Source: Dirofilaria immitis
Lineage: Eukaryota; Nematoda; Chromadorea; Rhabditida; Onchocercidae
Reading direction: 5' to 3'
NCBI GenBank assembly: GCA_024305405.1
Contig: JAKNDB010000087.1
Span: forward strand, 1,054,001 to 1,118,000
Length of the DNA stretch: 64,000 nucleotides
Below are positions 1 to 13,679 of the stretch, piece after piece. Within the stretch, counting starts at the first letter, position 1, and each line of letters starts with the position of its first letter. The translations under genes and the position numbers were made by a program. The notes beneath the pieces were generated by a model. That model was not told the origin of the DNA, made no database searches, and saw only the letters and a program-made list of their open reading frames with translations.

Positions 1-1190
1 CGTTCAAATTTTATTAATTACTTTTAGCGATTAATTAAATAATAATCAATAAAATCGAAAAAAATTTTTGCTTCAAAGTCAGTCTGTCAGAAACAAAAAT
101 TTAGGCTTTTGTATTTGAAATAATTATTTGAAACATAATAGCATGCGAATACTTTATATGAGCGGTACCATTATACGCTTTTTTATTTTAATATCGATTT
201 TGGCCCTTATGAGTGTAATATTGAAATTATAACGATATCACTGTAAGTTCATATCACTGTAAGTTGAAATTTAATTATCAGATATTCCGATAATTTTTGG
301 TGCAATGGTTTCATGTGAAATTTCCAAATAATATATCAACTGTTATTTATTGGTGAATGATAGATCATTCATTGACCATTGATGATTGTTAATTTGACTT
401 TTTATCTTAACTGTCTATTTTAGTGAATTCTAATAATATATTTTAAAAGTAAAACATTTTAAAACCTATACATTACTTGTATGCATTACTTAGCTCATGA
501 AACCTCCACAATATCATGCGATATTCAAATCCTTCCTAGAAATTTGAGTATTTCAAAATTCCATCTGCCATAAATTACTGCATTTTAACAGATTATCTAT
601 AAAAATAAAGTTCATAATATCATGTTCTTTAGGAGTATACTGAAGAATGACCGTCATATATCAGAATTATTTCACTATTAGGTAATTCATCAATCTTAAA
701 GAACTTCATGTGTTTGCTTGCTACGGATGTTGTTATCGCTTCAAAATAAATTAATTCAGTTTGTTGATAATTGGTGTAGAATAGAAAGTAAATGAATTTT
801 TTTGAAGCGATAATCAATTCATGTGACAATTTCAATAGCAACCTTGTACACTATTTTCAATTTGCTTCGTACGTAAGGCACGAGAAATAAATAAAATATA
901 ACAATAGAAATAAATTATTCCAGATTTGAAACGATTAAAAATTGTCAAAAGGTGAACAATAATTTTGATATGTATTATAGCAGCATACATTTCATCAATT
1001 ATAAAAAAATTGATTTTCCTTTGTTTGAGAAGGAAAGGAATTTAATAATAGTGTTGAATTCTGTTGATAGTTATATTGATATTAACAGAGATAGTAATGA
1101 CTTTTATTTGCATAAATTTGCATAAACATGGTTTTCAATGAGGTTATTATAAAAAGTTTCCAATACACCACAAAGCATTGATAATATTAA
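1..1190. repeat. Repeat blocks upstream of the zinc-finger cluster; no gene seen
   Basis: Bases 1-55 resemble, in reverse, the 3' flank of the zinc-finger genes. The following stretch (about 65-235) matches about 3925-4085, and its second half also matches 32980-33062. Bases 350-470 match 34270-34390, and 860-1190 match 4930-5280. No convincing exon was found. The pattern is a patchwork of pieces of one multi-copy segment in both orientations. Confidence 0.6.
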
Positions 1191-1498
1191 AGATTAACAA
1201 GCTCGCTTTTTATTCTATAAATCGTTTTCATTGCCATATTTCGACAATAAAAAGCTTACATAATCATGCAAAAAGATTAGGGGTAGTGTGATTTATCTTT
1301 CATAGATCACATGAATAGAGAAACGTTTAAAATCACTCTCCAAATCAGTATAACATTTAATATTTGCTACAGTTCATTCGCCTCCTCTGATTTATCTATT
1401 TTATAAAAATTCTTCCTAGAAATACTATCCAGAATCCTACGCTAAATTCTATTCCATATTTTAATCATTACTATTTATCCGTAAAATTCCTTGCGAAA

Positions 1499-3116
1499 AT
1501 GCTATTGTTTTATTACTTTCTAATAGCTGTATTGCCATTATGCGTCACACAAGTAACAGTAAGTGAATAAATTTAAATTATTATTTTTATTTAAAAATTA
1601 AATATTTATAAATTTTCTGTCTTAATCAATGACAGAATTTTTCCCTTAAAAAGAATACCAACAGTAGCATTCATTGTTTGTGTTTTTATCATTTTTTCCT
1701 GTTACCTTCAAAGCAGTTATTATTTAAGCTCTCTATAGCATGGTAGTAACTGCATATGCTAATATCAATAGAATTCCTTCACAATGATTGAAATTGTTCG
1801 AAAATTTTCAAGAAAAATAATCATCAAATCATTTTCATTTCGCATAATTTTAGATGCCAAATGAAAATGATTCATCAATAGCGGGAGGTATACATGACCA
1901 GTTAGATTTCAATGAACATAATCGAAAACATTCAAACGAAAAACGGTTCAAAAGCGATGTATGCAGTGCGGAATTCTATCAACGCAACAATCCGAAAAGA
2001 CATAATCGAACAAGCGAAAACCTATTCAGATGCAAAATATGCGATAAAGGATTCAGTATTTCTAGCAATCTGAAAAGACATAATCGAACACATACAGGAG
2101 AAAAGCCATACAAATGCGATATATGCGATAAAGAATTCGCTGATGTCAGCAGTCGGAATAGACATCATCTAAAACATACAGGCAAATACCTATTCAAATG
2201 CAAAATATGCGATAAAGGATTCAGTGCTTCGAGCAGCCTGAAAAGACATCATGGAACACATACAGGAGAAAAGCCATACAAATGCGATATGTGCGATAAA
2301 GAATTCGCTGATGTCAGCAGTCGGAATAGACATCATCTAAAACATACAGGCAAATACCTATTCAAATGCAATATGTGCAATCAAAGATTCATTGATGCCA
2401 GCACTCTGAAAATACATCGTCGAACACATACAGGCGAGGAGCCATACAAATGCAAAATATGCGATAAGGGATTCAGTACTTCTAGCAATCTGAAAAGACA
2501 TCATGGAACACATGCAACAGAAAAGCCGTACAAATGCGATATGTGCGATAAAGGATTCAATGATGTCAGCAATCTGAAAAGACATCATCTGAAACATACA
2601 GGCAAATACCTATTCAAATGCAATATGTGCAATCAAAGATTCATTGATGCCAGCACTCTGAAAATACATCGTCGAACACATACAGGCGAGGAGCCATACA
2701 AATGCAAAATATGCGATAAGGGATTCAGTACTTCTAGCAATCTGAAAAGACATCATGGAACACATGCAACAGAAAAGCCGTACAAATGCGATATGTGCGA
2801 TAAAGGATTCGCTGATGTCAGCAGTCGGAATAGACATCAAGCTACGCATACAGACGAAAAGCCATACAAATGCGATATGTGTGATAAAGGATTCAATGAT
2901 GTCAGCAGTCTGAAAAGGCATTATCGAAAACATACAGGCGAAAAACCACATAAGTGCGAATTATGCGATAAAAAGTTCAGTGATAATAGAAATTTACAAA
3001 AGCATAAATACAAGCATTCAATTGAAAGACTGTATTGCATGAAAAGCATACTAACAAATAATATTTGCAATACAGCTATATTAATAGAGAAATTAATTTC
3101 ATATTCAAAACTCTGA
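1499..3116 (+). CDS. C2H2 zinc-finger array protein with signal-peptide-like first exon (copy 1)
   Basis: Two exons are proposed: 1499-1558 and 1854-3116, joined in phase 0 over a 295-base intron (donor GTAAGTG, acceptor ATTTTAG). Exon 1 codes 20 residues, MLLFYYFLIAVLPLCVTQVT, a hydrophobic leader typical of a signal peptide. Exon 2 codes 420 residues: a charged start (MPNENDSS), one degenerate finger lacking its first cysteine, then 12 regular C-x2-C-x12-H-x3-H fingers, many joined by Kruppel-type TGEKP linkers, and a short non-finger tail. Such fingers usually bind DNA in the nucleus, so a secretory leader is odd; the leader exon is kept in both downstream copies, which supports it. Exon 2 also begins with ATG, so a nuclear form from an internal start is possible. 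Fingers 5-7 and 8-10 are near-exact duplicates. The finger call is firm; joining to exon 1 is inference. Confidence 0.85.
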
Positions 3117-5070
3117 GCTCTGTTTTATCTCTTATATTTTGTTGATTATTGCTTAATTAATGGCTAAATATTTTTGAACAAAATGTTTATAGTTGCAAAT
3201 GAACTAAATATTGGATCCATTTTATCACTTATATTTTCATACATTATTGTAATCTATTATATTCTTTTTTAAACTACATTTATCTATTTGTTATTATAGT
3301 TTTTCATCATTGATTTGAAAATGTTATTAAAATATCTATAAGCTTGTTTTACTTGAATTTTTGCTCACTTTTTTATTATCACATAAGGTGGTTGAATATA
3401 GAAGAAATCAATGCACATTTCTTTTTCTTTACTTAATTTTGTAGAAATAATTGAACAGTATTTATATATTTATAGAATCTTGAAGTCGTTAAGCATTATT
3501 TTTCTGTTGATAAGTTGATTTATGACTATTAAATGTATAACATAATTTCTGTCGAAAAATTTTCTCGTATTCTTATTTGAAAAAAATATTTTGAAAATTA
3601 TTCAGAAGCATATCTTGCAAACGAATTGAAGTTGATGAATTTCTATCATTAAAAAACAACGTGCACAGAAAGCAAATACACAAGATTAATCAAATTACCT
3701 AATAGTAAAGTAATTGCAAATCAAAGGTATAGATGTAGAAAAACTAATCATACTGCACAAAAAGGGTCTTGAAAATTTCATCCAATAGCAAATACTTACT
3801 GTTGATTTGTTTGGCAGTAGGATAGAAAAATTCTACAATGTATATAATGAGATATGAAAACAAAGTAATATATATAAAAATTCATATTTTGTATGTATAT
3901 TCCAGAACATCAAACCGAATTTTCTTTGCTTCAAAGTGACCCTCAGAAATAGAAAATTTAGACTTTAGTGTTTGAAATAATTATTTTGAAATTATAATAG
4001 CACGCGAATACCTTTATGTGAGGCGTACTACCATATACTTTCTTTGATTTCAATATCGATTTTTGCCTGTTTGAGTGTAATATTGAATTAATCAAGTTCT
4101 GTTATGATTTAGTTTCTCACACTGTTATTTCTTTTTCTACATTTCATTTTCACAGTTATTGGATGCCAAGATTTATGAACTTCATTGCCGAATATGTATT
4201 ATTGGTGATGATGATAATAGTGATACCGATAACCAAAATAACAAAATTGCTTCGTTGGGATAACATATGCTCTAACTGAATCAAAAGCAGACAATAATGC
4301 AGTGACATAACTGCGTTTGCAGAAAATGCAAAATGATAATGCCGATGCTTAAAGATCGAGCCATCTTCTTGCTATCCAGTCGTTTGACATTCCTTTATAT
4401 ATTATGGAAAGATTATTCTGAAATTTCAGCGATTGAGACAGCAAAATCTTATACTCAACAATTATTTGTTATAAAAACTTTTTTGAGTTATTTCTTGACA
4501 GAGAGTTAATTTTTCAAGTTTCAGTTTTATTAATTTGATAATCGAAAACTTGGAAACAATAAGAAAATTTTAAATACGCTATTTCAAATCTGCTCAGCTC
4601 ATTATCTTTCTTTCACTTTTATAATGAATAATTTATTATAATGATGAGAAAAAATAGCGATAAACAGCTAACTATTCTTATTTCTTATCATAAATATAAT
4701 ATTGCATATCAGGAAACTTCAATATTTTTACTCAATCTATATTAAACTAATTGTTCCAGAAAGTAGAAAATTGTAATAGCTAATAGCAATCAAAATTTCG
4801 TAAAAATTTGCTTAATCAAGTTTTTACTAAAATTAATTCAAAGATTGAATGAATAGAAAAAAATGAATTTAATTTGAAACGATAATCAAATCATATGATT
4901 ATTTCGATTGCAAAATTATACAATATTTCAATTTGCTTCGTACGTAAGGCACGAGAAATAAATAAAATATAATAATAGGAAAAATCATTCCAAATTTGAA
5001 ATGATTAACACATGTCAAAAAGACGAACAATAGCTTTGATATTATAGCAGCAGCATACATTTCATCAATT

Positions 5071-5094
5071 TAAAAAAAAAAAAAAAAAAAAAAA
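5071..5094. repeat. Poly-A run of about 24 bases
   Basis: Interrupts the duplicated spacer between zinc-finger units 1 and 2; the matching place near 1005 has only seven A. Confidence 0.9.
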
Positions 5095-5583
5095 CGATTT
5101 TCTTTGTTTGAGAAGGAAAGAAATTTAATAAAAGTATTGAATTCGACTGATAGTTACATTGATATTATAGAGACATTCATCACTTTTATTTGCATAAATT
5201 TGCATAAACCTATGATTTTCAATGAGGCTATAAAAATTTCCATTACTTCACAAAACATTTACAATATTCAAGATTAACAAGCTCACTTTTTATTCTATAA
5301 GTCGTTTTCATTGCCATATTTCGACAATAAAAAGCTTACATAATTATGCAAAAGATTAGGGGTAGTGTGATTTATCTTTCATAGATCACATGAATAGAAA
5401 AACGTTTAAAATCACTCTCCAAATCAGTATAACATTTATATAACATTTAATACTTGTTACAATTCATTCTTTTCTGATTTACCTATTTTGTAAAATTCTT
5501 CCTGAAATATTATCCAGAATTCTACGTCAAATTCTATTCCATATTTTAACCATCACTATTTATTGTGGAAATTGCTTGCGAAA

Positions 5584-6531
5584 ATGCTGTTGTCCTATTA
5601 TTTTCTAACATCTGTATTACCATCATGCGTCATACAAGTAATAGCAGTAAGTGATCAAATTATTATTTTGACCGTAAAAATCAAATATTCATAAATTTTC
5701 GGTCTTAACCAATGACAGAATTTTTCCCTTAAAAAGAAAACCAACAATAGCATTCATTGTTTATGTTTTTATCATTTTTTCCTGTTACCTTCAAAACAGT
5801 TTTTATTTAAGCTCTCTATAGCATGGTAGTAACTGCATATGCTAATATCAATAGAATTCCTTCACAATGATTGAAATTGTTCGAAAAATTTCAAGAAAAA
5901 TAATCATCAAATCATTTTCATTTCGCATAATTTTAGATGCCAAATGAAAATGATTCATCAATAGCGGAAGGTATACATGACCAGTTAGATTTCAATGAAC
6001 ATAATCGAAAACATTCAAACAAAAACGAATCAAATGTTATGTATGCGATGCGGAATTTTTTGTTGCAGCAGTCGAAAAAGACATAATCGAAAACATGCAG
6101 GCGAGAAACACTCAACTGTAATATATGCGGTAAAGAACTTAAAAATTTGGCAATCTGAAAAGGCATCATGTAATGCATACAGGCAAATTCCCATTCAAAT
6201 GCAATATATGCGATAAAGGATTCAATGATGTCAGCAATCTGAGAAGGCATAATCTAATACATACAAACGAAAAGCCATTCAAATGCAAATTTTGCGTTAA
6301 GGGATTCAATGACATCAGCAATCTGAAAAACATCACAAAATACATACAGGCAAGAAATCATTCAAGTGCGATTTATATGCTAAAATATTTATTCGAAATA
6401 GTACTTTGCTAAGGCATAAAAGCATACACAAGGTTTCAGTTGAAAAATTGCATCACATGAAGTCACCAACCAATGATATCGTTAATACAGCTGCATTAAT
6501 TAAGAAAATCGTTTCACATTCAAGATTATGA
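5584..6531 (+). pseudogene. Decayed copy 2 of the zinc-finger gene
   Basis: The leader exon is intact at 5584-5646 (21 codons, MLLSYYFLTSVLPSCVIQVIA, donor GTAAGT). Exon 2 starts at 5937 after the same TTTTAG acceptor and keeps the MPNENDSSIA start, but it loses frame within about 35 codons and reads into stops. Finger sequence reappears in other frames: two readable fingers lie at about 6173-6330 (FKCNICDKGFNDVSNLRRH and FKCKFCVKGFNDISNLK), followed by another shift at CTGAAAAACATC. The array is much shorter than copy 1. The 3' flank matches the flanks of copies 1 and 3. I read it as a pseudogene unless some single-base gaps are sequencing errors. Confidence 0.8.
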
Positions 6532-8092
6532 GCTCTGTTTTACCTATCATATTTTCTTGATTATTGCTTGATTAATAGCTGAAAATATTTAATGAAATTC
6601 GAAGAAATGTTTGTAGTTGCAATTGAACTAAATATTGGATCCATTTTATAACTTATATTTTCATACATTATTGTAATCTATTATATTTTTTTAAACTACA
6701 TTTATCTATTTGTTATTATAGTTTTTCATCATTGATTTGAAAATGTCATTAAAATATCTATAAGCTTGTTTTACTTGAATTTTTGCTCACTTTTTTATTA
6801 TCACATAACGTGGTTGAATATAGAAGAAATCAATGCACATTTCTTTTTCTTTACTTGATTTTGTAGAAATAATCGAACAGTATTTGTAAATTTATAGAAC
6901 CTTGAAGTCGTTAAGCAGTTTTCTGTTGATAAGCATTAAATGTAGAGGTAACATAATTTCTGTTGAAACAATTTTTCTCATATTTTGATATAAAAAAATT
7001 TTTAAATAACTCAGAAACGTATCTTGTAAACGAATTGGAATCGATGAATTTTTGGTTAAAAAACAATTTGTACGGAAAGCAAATACACAATGTTCTTTAA
7101 GATTAATCAAATTACCAGTAATAAAGTAATTGCAAATCAACTATATAAATGTAGAAAAACTAATCATGCTGCACATTTTTCTTACGTATTACAGAAAAAT
7201 AAAACGGTTTTTAAAAGACAAAATTTATCCAGTAGAAAAAAATACTATTGATTTGTTTAGCTATAGGGTAGAAAAATCCATGAACTTTATTTGTGTCTCA
7301 ACTTTTGAAAAAATCGTGAAAATTTAATATTTGATGTCTTGTTACGTTGATGGTTTATTGAATCCATTAAATTTCAGTTAATTTCATGAATTAAGAAATA
7401 AATTATCAGTAAATTAAACATCATACAAAACATTACAACAAATATGCTTCGTATTCATATTGCAAAAACACAAAAGAGAGGATGGAAATTCATAACAGAG
7501 ATTCCGGTTACGGTTATTTTTATCATATGAAATTATTCACTCTTCTTCTCTAAATTTATTAGAAATGGTTTTAAAAATTGCATACATTTCACTGATTAAA
7601 GAATGAACAGTATCGGAATTTATCCCAAAACATTACAACCGAAATAATCATTAAGGAAGAATTACTTCCAATACTGTACTGCAGCGTATGCATATGAAAT
7701 CATCAAGAACCTAATCATTTCGAAGTGTCGTAACTCTCGGTTCATTTGGGAAAAAGTGAACAGAACAAAAGATTGATAATATTAAAAATTAACAAGCTCG
7801 CTTTTTATTCTATAAATCGTTTTCATTGCCATATTTCGACAATAAAAAGCTTACATAATTATGCAAAAGATTAGGGGTAGTGTGATTTATCTTTCATAGA
7901 TCACATGAATAGAGAAACGTTTAAAATTACTCTCCAAATCAGTATAACATTTAATACTTGCTACAGTTCATTCGCCTCCTCTGATTTATCTATTTTATAA
8001 AAATTCTTCCTAGAAATACTATCCAGAATTCTACGTCAAATTCTATTCCATATTTTAACCATCACTATTTATTGTGGAAATTGCTTGCGAAA

Positions 8093-9288
<1,196 letters not shown>

Positions 9289-9619
9289 GCTCTGTTTTAT
9301 CTCTTATATTTTGTTGATTATTGCTTAATTAATGGCTAAATATTTTTGAACAAAATGTTTATAGTTGCAACTGAACTAAATATTGGATCCATTTTATCAC
9401 TTATATTTTCATACATTATTGTAATCTATTATATTCTTTTTTAAACTACATTTATCTATTTGTTATTATAGTTTTTCATCATTGATTTGAAAATGTCATT
9501 AAAATATCTATAAGCTTGTTTTACTTGAATTTTTGCTCACTTTTTATTATCACATAACGTGGTTGAATATAGAAGAAATCAATGCACATTTCTTTTTCTT
9601 CACTTAATTTTTGTTCGTT

Positions 9620-10940
9620 ATTAGCAACATATTGCTAAGGAAAAATGAATGATATTGAAATTTTCAGTCTATTTAATAAAAACAACTGCACAATTGTATT
9701 ATTATCAAATAATATCGGTATCGCAGAAACCATGCAGTCTTTTAAAAACAATCTCCCCATTCTCAAATAAATTGATTTTAAGCGATTTATTTTTGATCAG
9801 AACGACATTTCTGATCCCAGTTTCATTTAATGTTTCCGAATTCATTTGCGTTGTTGCATCCGATGTTTATAACACTTCAGGAAACTATAATGATTTATGA
9901 AAACAATGTTCCCATTTTCGATTAAGGTAGTTCGATGCATCAGATGCGACAATTGCTTTTATTTTGTTAAGTAGCCAATTAAAGCGCCTCAGTTTTTGGT
10001 TGAACGATAACATATAATTCTACTCTATTTAGTATTTTTATCATTAAATATTTAATTTTTATAAACCAAAAAATTCTGTCAATTTTACACCTGACGAATT
10101 AGAAGACTATTAAATGCACTTGTTCTTTTAGATTTTTTTCTGCTTTTGATTAAATGTAAATAAAGATTTTCTTAAGATAACAATTAACACGTACGTTGAG
10201 AGATTAATACAACTAGGGAAGTATCAAAATGATAATAACGTAATCAAACGTTATAATAATCAAACGTTATAAAATATTGAAAATTTTCTTCACAAAGTTT
10301 CATAAATGCTATTAATGCTGCCTTGTATTCTGCTTTCAAGCATAATGCCTGAAATTATAAGCACAGTAAGATTATTTTGAATTGATAAAATCTGGATTCG
10401 AATTTATCTAAGACTTTCTTTTGAACTTACCAATTTTTGACCTTAAATTTCTGTAGTGACAAGAAACGGAGAAATCAAAAAGGAAATAACTGTATAATTT
10501 ATGTATTCGATATTTTTCATATTTTCGATATACTTCAATTTTCATTTTTCGGATCAGTTTTTAAGAAGCTATTAATACCGAATAATTTGAAACATTTAGA
10601 AAATAACAGTTATTTGAGAATCAGTAATTTAACTTCGCACAGACTACCTCTTTTCTATATTTTCTAATTGAAATTTTTCCAAATTAACTTATAAATTTAC
10701 AAATAATATAATTTATTGATAATCTAAATGAATGGCAAAGTAACTATACTGTTAAAAATATTAATATTATCAATTTTATGCCGGTTTTGAAACGTATTGC
10801 GCATCTTGAGCTTGTTAAAAGGATTTATCAAAAAGACGAATATACATGTATAAATATTAACTTTACGAATTAACTTCTCAAAACACTTTCAAAATTAAAT
10901 GCAAATCTTCTGAGCTGTATTTTTTCTGAAAATTTCAAAA
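9620..10940. other. Gene-free AT-rich spacer
   Basis: AT-rich sequence after the third zinc-finger unit. Two short open frames (9649-9900 and 10437-10667) show no recognisable domain or codon pattern and no clear splice signals. I see nothing else supportable here. Confidence 0.4.
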
Positions 10941-10950
10941 CCAGTATTTC

Positions 10951-12000
10951 CTAATTTTTATATATGCGTCGTTTTTCAAGTTTAAATTTCGTTCGTTCTA
11001 ATTCATCCATCAATTTTTGATATAAACTGTTAGTTTTTGGCAATTCTTTTTCCAAAATTTTGCGCGACGCTCTAATTCCTAAAAGGAAGAAAAACAGTTT
11101 TAATCACATCTATTTACAAATGTAATCAGTTATTGCAAAATCTGTGTGATATCAGTAGTAAACTTACTATACATGATGCTTCTATTCCATATAAAATTTC
11201 AAATCATGATATTTTTGAACAGTTCCATCTTTTCTTTTGTCTCTTTTATTTTTCACCAATTTAATTATTATCCGTTTTTCAATACTTTTTTATCTTGTCC
11301 ATTTCAACAATTTTTTTGTAAACATATATACACTATAAACATTAGTACCAATTTTCAATGCACCAATTTTTTCCTCTTTTTCGATTAATGCGATTACAAA
11401 TTTTAGGTTTTGAAAAGTAAAGATGATTATAATTTATAAGTGATTTCAAAATTTCGAGATTTCAGATCTTTAAGATTTCATAAATTTCCGAGCAAAATCA
11501 TTAATTCAAAACTTACATTCTTTCAGTGCTGACGCCGAAATATTTTTGTTGATCTTCAATTCAGTACGATTTAGATTAATATTCTGCGAAGTTAAACATA
11601 AATTAGTAATACTTGTTGAAATTAATGTTAATATATGAATTACTTCAGCAAACATCTCATTGATCAGTGACCTCTCTTCCGCCTCCAAATTATCGAATGA
11701 ATACAAAAATTCATCTCTCTGCAGTACTTTTAGTTTAGGCTCCCAAGTATTTCTCGCTCTTTCCACCTACGAAAAAATAGCATGTATAATATTTCGAGAA
11801 TTTGACATTGAATTTTTATAAATACCCGAAATTGTTGAAATGATAGTTACAAATAAAACTGATGAAACAATAATGATAAATATAATATATATAATTATCT
11901 AATGACAGTTGACAATTTACTACAAAATTTTCCATTTCGATGTCAAATTCAGTGATTTTTCTATTAATTCTTCAATTTTTCATTAACATCATCTAATCTA
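10951..12000 (-). CDS. Coiled-coil protein exons, unrecognised and possibly degraded
   Basis: At least three coding-looking blocks lie on the minus strand. Near 11930-11990 an acceptor TTTATAG is followed by LDDVNEKLK and, one base out of frame, ELIEKSLNLTSKWK. Exon 11768-11517 follows acceptor TTTCGTAG with a long open stretch (VERARNTWEPKLKVLQRDEF, then NLEAEERSLINEMF) and ends at donor GTAAGT. Exon 11078-10951 follows acceptor CTTTTAG, reads ILEKELPKTNSLYQKLMDEL and RTKFKLEKRR, and stops with TAG. All are rich in E, K, L and R in a heptad-like pattern. Straight joining of the last two exons makes a stop codon at the junction, so an exon is missing, another acceptor is used, or the gene is damaged. 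I do not recognise the family. Confidence 0.45.
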
Positions 12001-13590
12001 TAAATAAAACAACATGATTCTTTCACAAGATTTAATAATATATATTAATTCAAAAATAGCTAAAGCCTTTTTAAACTATAGATACTAATATTAATACGAT
12101 TTGATAGTTGATATTTAATAAAGTTAAAAACACAGATGGAAAGTATGTATAAATGATACTTATTACTTTTGTAAAAAAAAGAAAAAAATTAATGGTCATA
12201 TGAAAAGAATGAAGAATAGTATTTCAAACTTCTTGGGGTACTTGTATAAACCAATATTTATGTTGCTAGTAGGAATGGCTTATGTGTTAAGAAACTTTCG
12301 ATGAAAGGAAATTTAAATAATTATTTTCAACATTTATAGATTATATAAAATCTCTTGTTTATGATTATAATGTACTTTTTGTTACTAATAACTTTCCGGA
12401 ATCTCTGGCTTTTCAACGATATTTAAGAGCTGATCTTTAAAAATATCAAAACAAAAATATTTCATTGATATTCGTATCTTGCTTTTATTTATATTAAGTA
12501 AAATTTTTCAAGGAATAGTTAGTGAAAAAAAGCGAAGATAAAATAAAATCTCGAAATTTTTGAGTATTTTAGATTTTAAAAATAAAATCAATAATTCTAG
12601 TTTCATCTTTAATCAAATTATCCAAAGCGCAAATTTCATGGTTAGGAAAAAAGCTAATCAAATATTAGTTAGAATCGAATGCAGTAAATGGTGTACTGGC
12701 ATTTTTGTTAAAAATTTCGGAAAACGGTGATAGGAGTGGTGATGCTAATGATTCGGCTAATAATGGTGGAGCATTGTTGAAATGTTATGATAGCGTTAGT
12801 ATCATTTTAGAATGTGATACTATTGTGGATCTGTATTTTTGAAAAATTAAAAAGCAAAATAATTAAAATTTCGAAATAATTTTTAATAAACTATCAAAAT
12901 TTTAAGTGAAAAAAACAAAACTTTTTCTTGTCATTCTAATCGATTATAATCAAGCAAAATCAAAAGACAGTTAAGAAGCCAAAACGATAAGAAGCAAAAA
13001 TAAAATTAATTTTAGGAAGTTATGGTGAGCTGTTAAGAACATTAGACAGAAATGAATAATGAGTGAAAAAATTAAGCTTAAAGCAGTTTATCTAGTTTTG
13101 ACAAACATTACCGTAATGCGTAATTAAGCTTTATCATTTCATTTTATACTAGAATTTTGTTAAATGATGTTTGAAACTAAAAAATTAAGTGTTTGAAATT
13201 AAGAAGAAAAAAAACAAGAGTGGAGAATTAGAAAAAGACTTACAAATTTTGATAAAATACCAAAAATCACTTTTACTCTGATTTCCTGTATATAATTAAC
13301 AACTGTGCATCGAAATTTCAAGTCTTACTAAGCATATTATAGTGATTAATTAAGATAATTTTATGACAGAGTTTGGCATTATTTGTGTATGGATAACCCC
13401 TGAAGATATTTGAAATAAGAAATTTTCTTTAAAAGTTCAACCAGTAATTCATCATGTAGTTTGCATTAAACATATTATCCAACATGTGATGTATTAATTT
13501 CTTCACGTAAAAAGAGTAGTTTAATGGACTATCATGCAAATTAAAGCTGACAAAGTTGAAGGTAACACAGACTTTTCGAAATAAATTTAG
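12000..13590. other. Gene-free spacer upstream of the first hairpin
   Basis: AT-rich sequence with short A/T runs. No open frame, splice-flanked exon or RNA gene could be supported by reading both strands. Confidence 0.35.
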
Positions 13591-13594
13591 CAAT

Positions 13595-13673
13595 CGTCAA
13601 GACGGATGTGGCATGATCTCATGATTTATTTCTTTTGATGCATGACATACAAGCACATCCGTATTGAAAATCG
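13595..13673 (-). ncRNA. Candidate microRNA hairpin with bantam/miR-80-type seed (1)
   Basis: The segment folds back on itself. On the minus strand a 5' arm (CAATACGGATGTGC...) pairs with a 3' arm ending in CACATCCGTCTTG across a short A-rich loop. The 3' arm contains TGAGATCATGCCACATCC (mature-like span 13599-13621). Positions 2-8, GAGATCA, equal the seed of bantam and nematode miR-80/81/82, whose mature strand is also from the 3' arm. A second hairpin with the same seed and the same ACATCCGTCT 3' half lies 5.3 kb away on the same strand. Fold and seed are seen; expression and processing are inference. Confidence 0.7.
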
Positions 13674-13679
13674 TTTGAA

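Noticed and set aside
860..900. miR-124-like word TAAGGCACG
   Set aside because: Match ends after nine bases, no hairpin, and it lies in a duplicated spacer also present at about 4940.
2358..2951. Minus-strand open frames across the zinc-finger exon
   Set aside because: They are antisense shadows of the repeated finger modules and show the same 28-residue period.
10951..11768. Naming the coiled-coil exons as SMC5-like
   Set aside because: The WEPKL word is suggestive, but the conserved SMC C-terminal motifs are absent.
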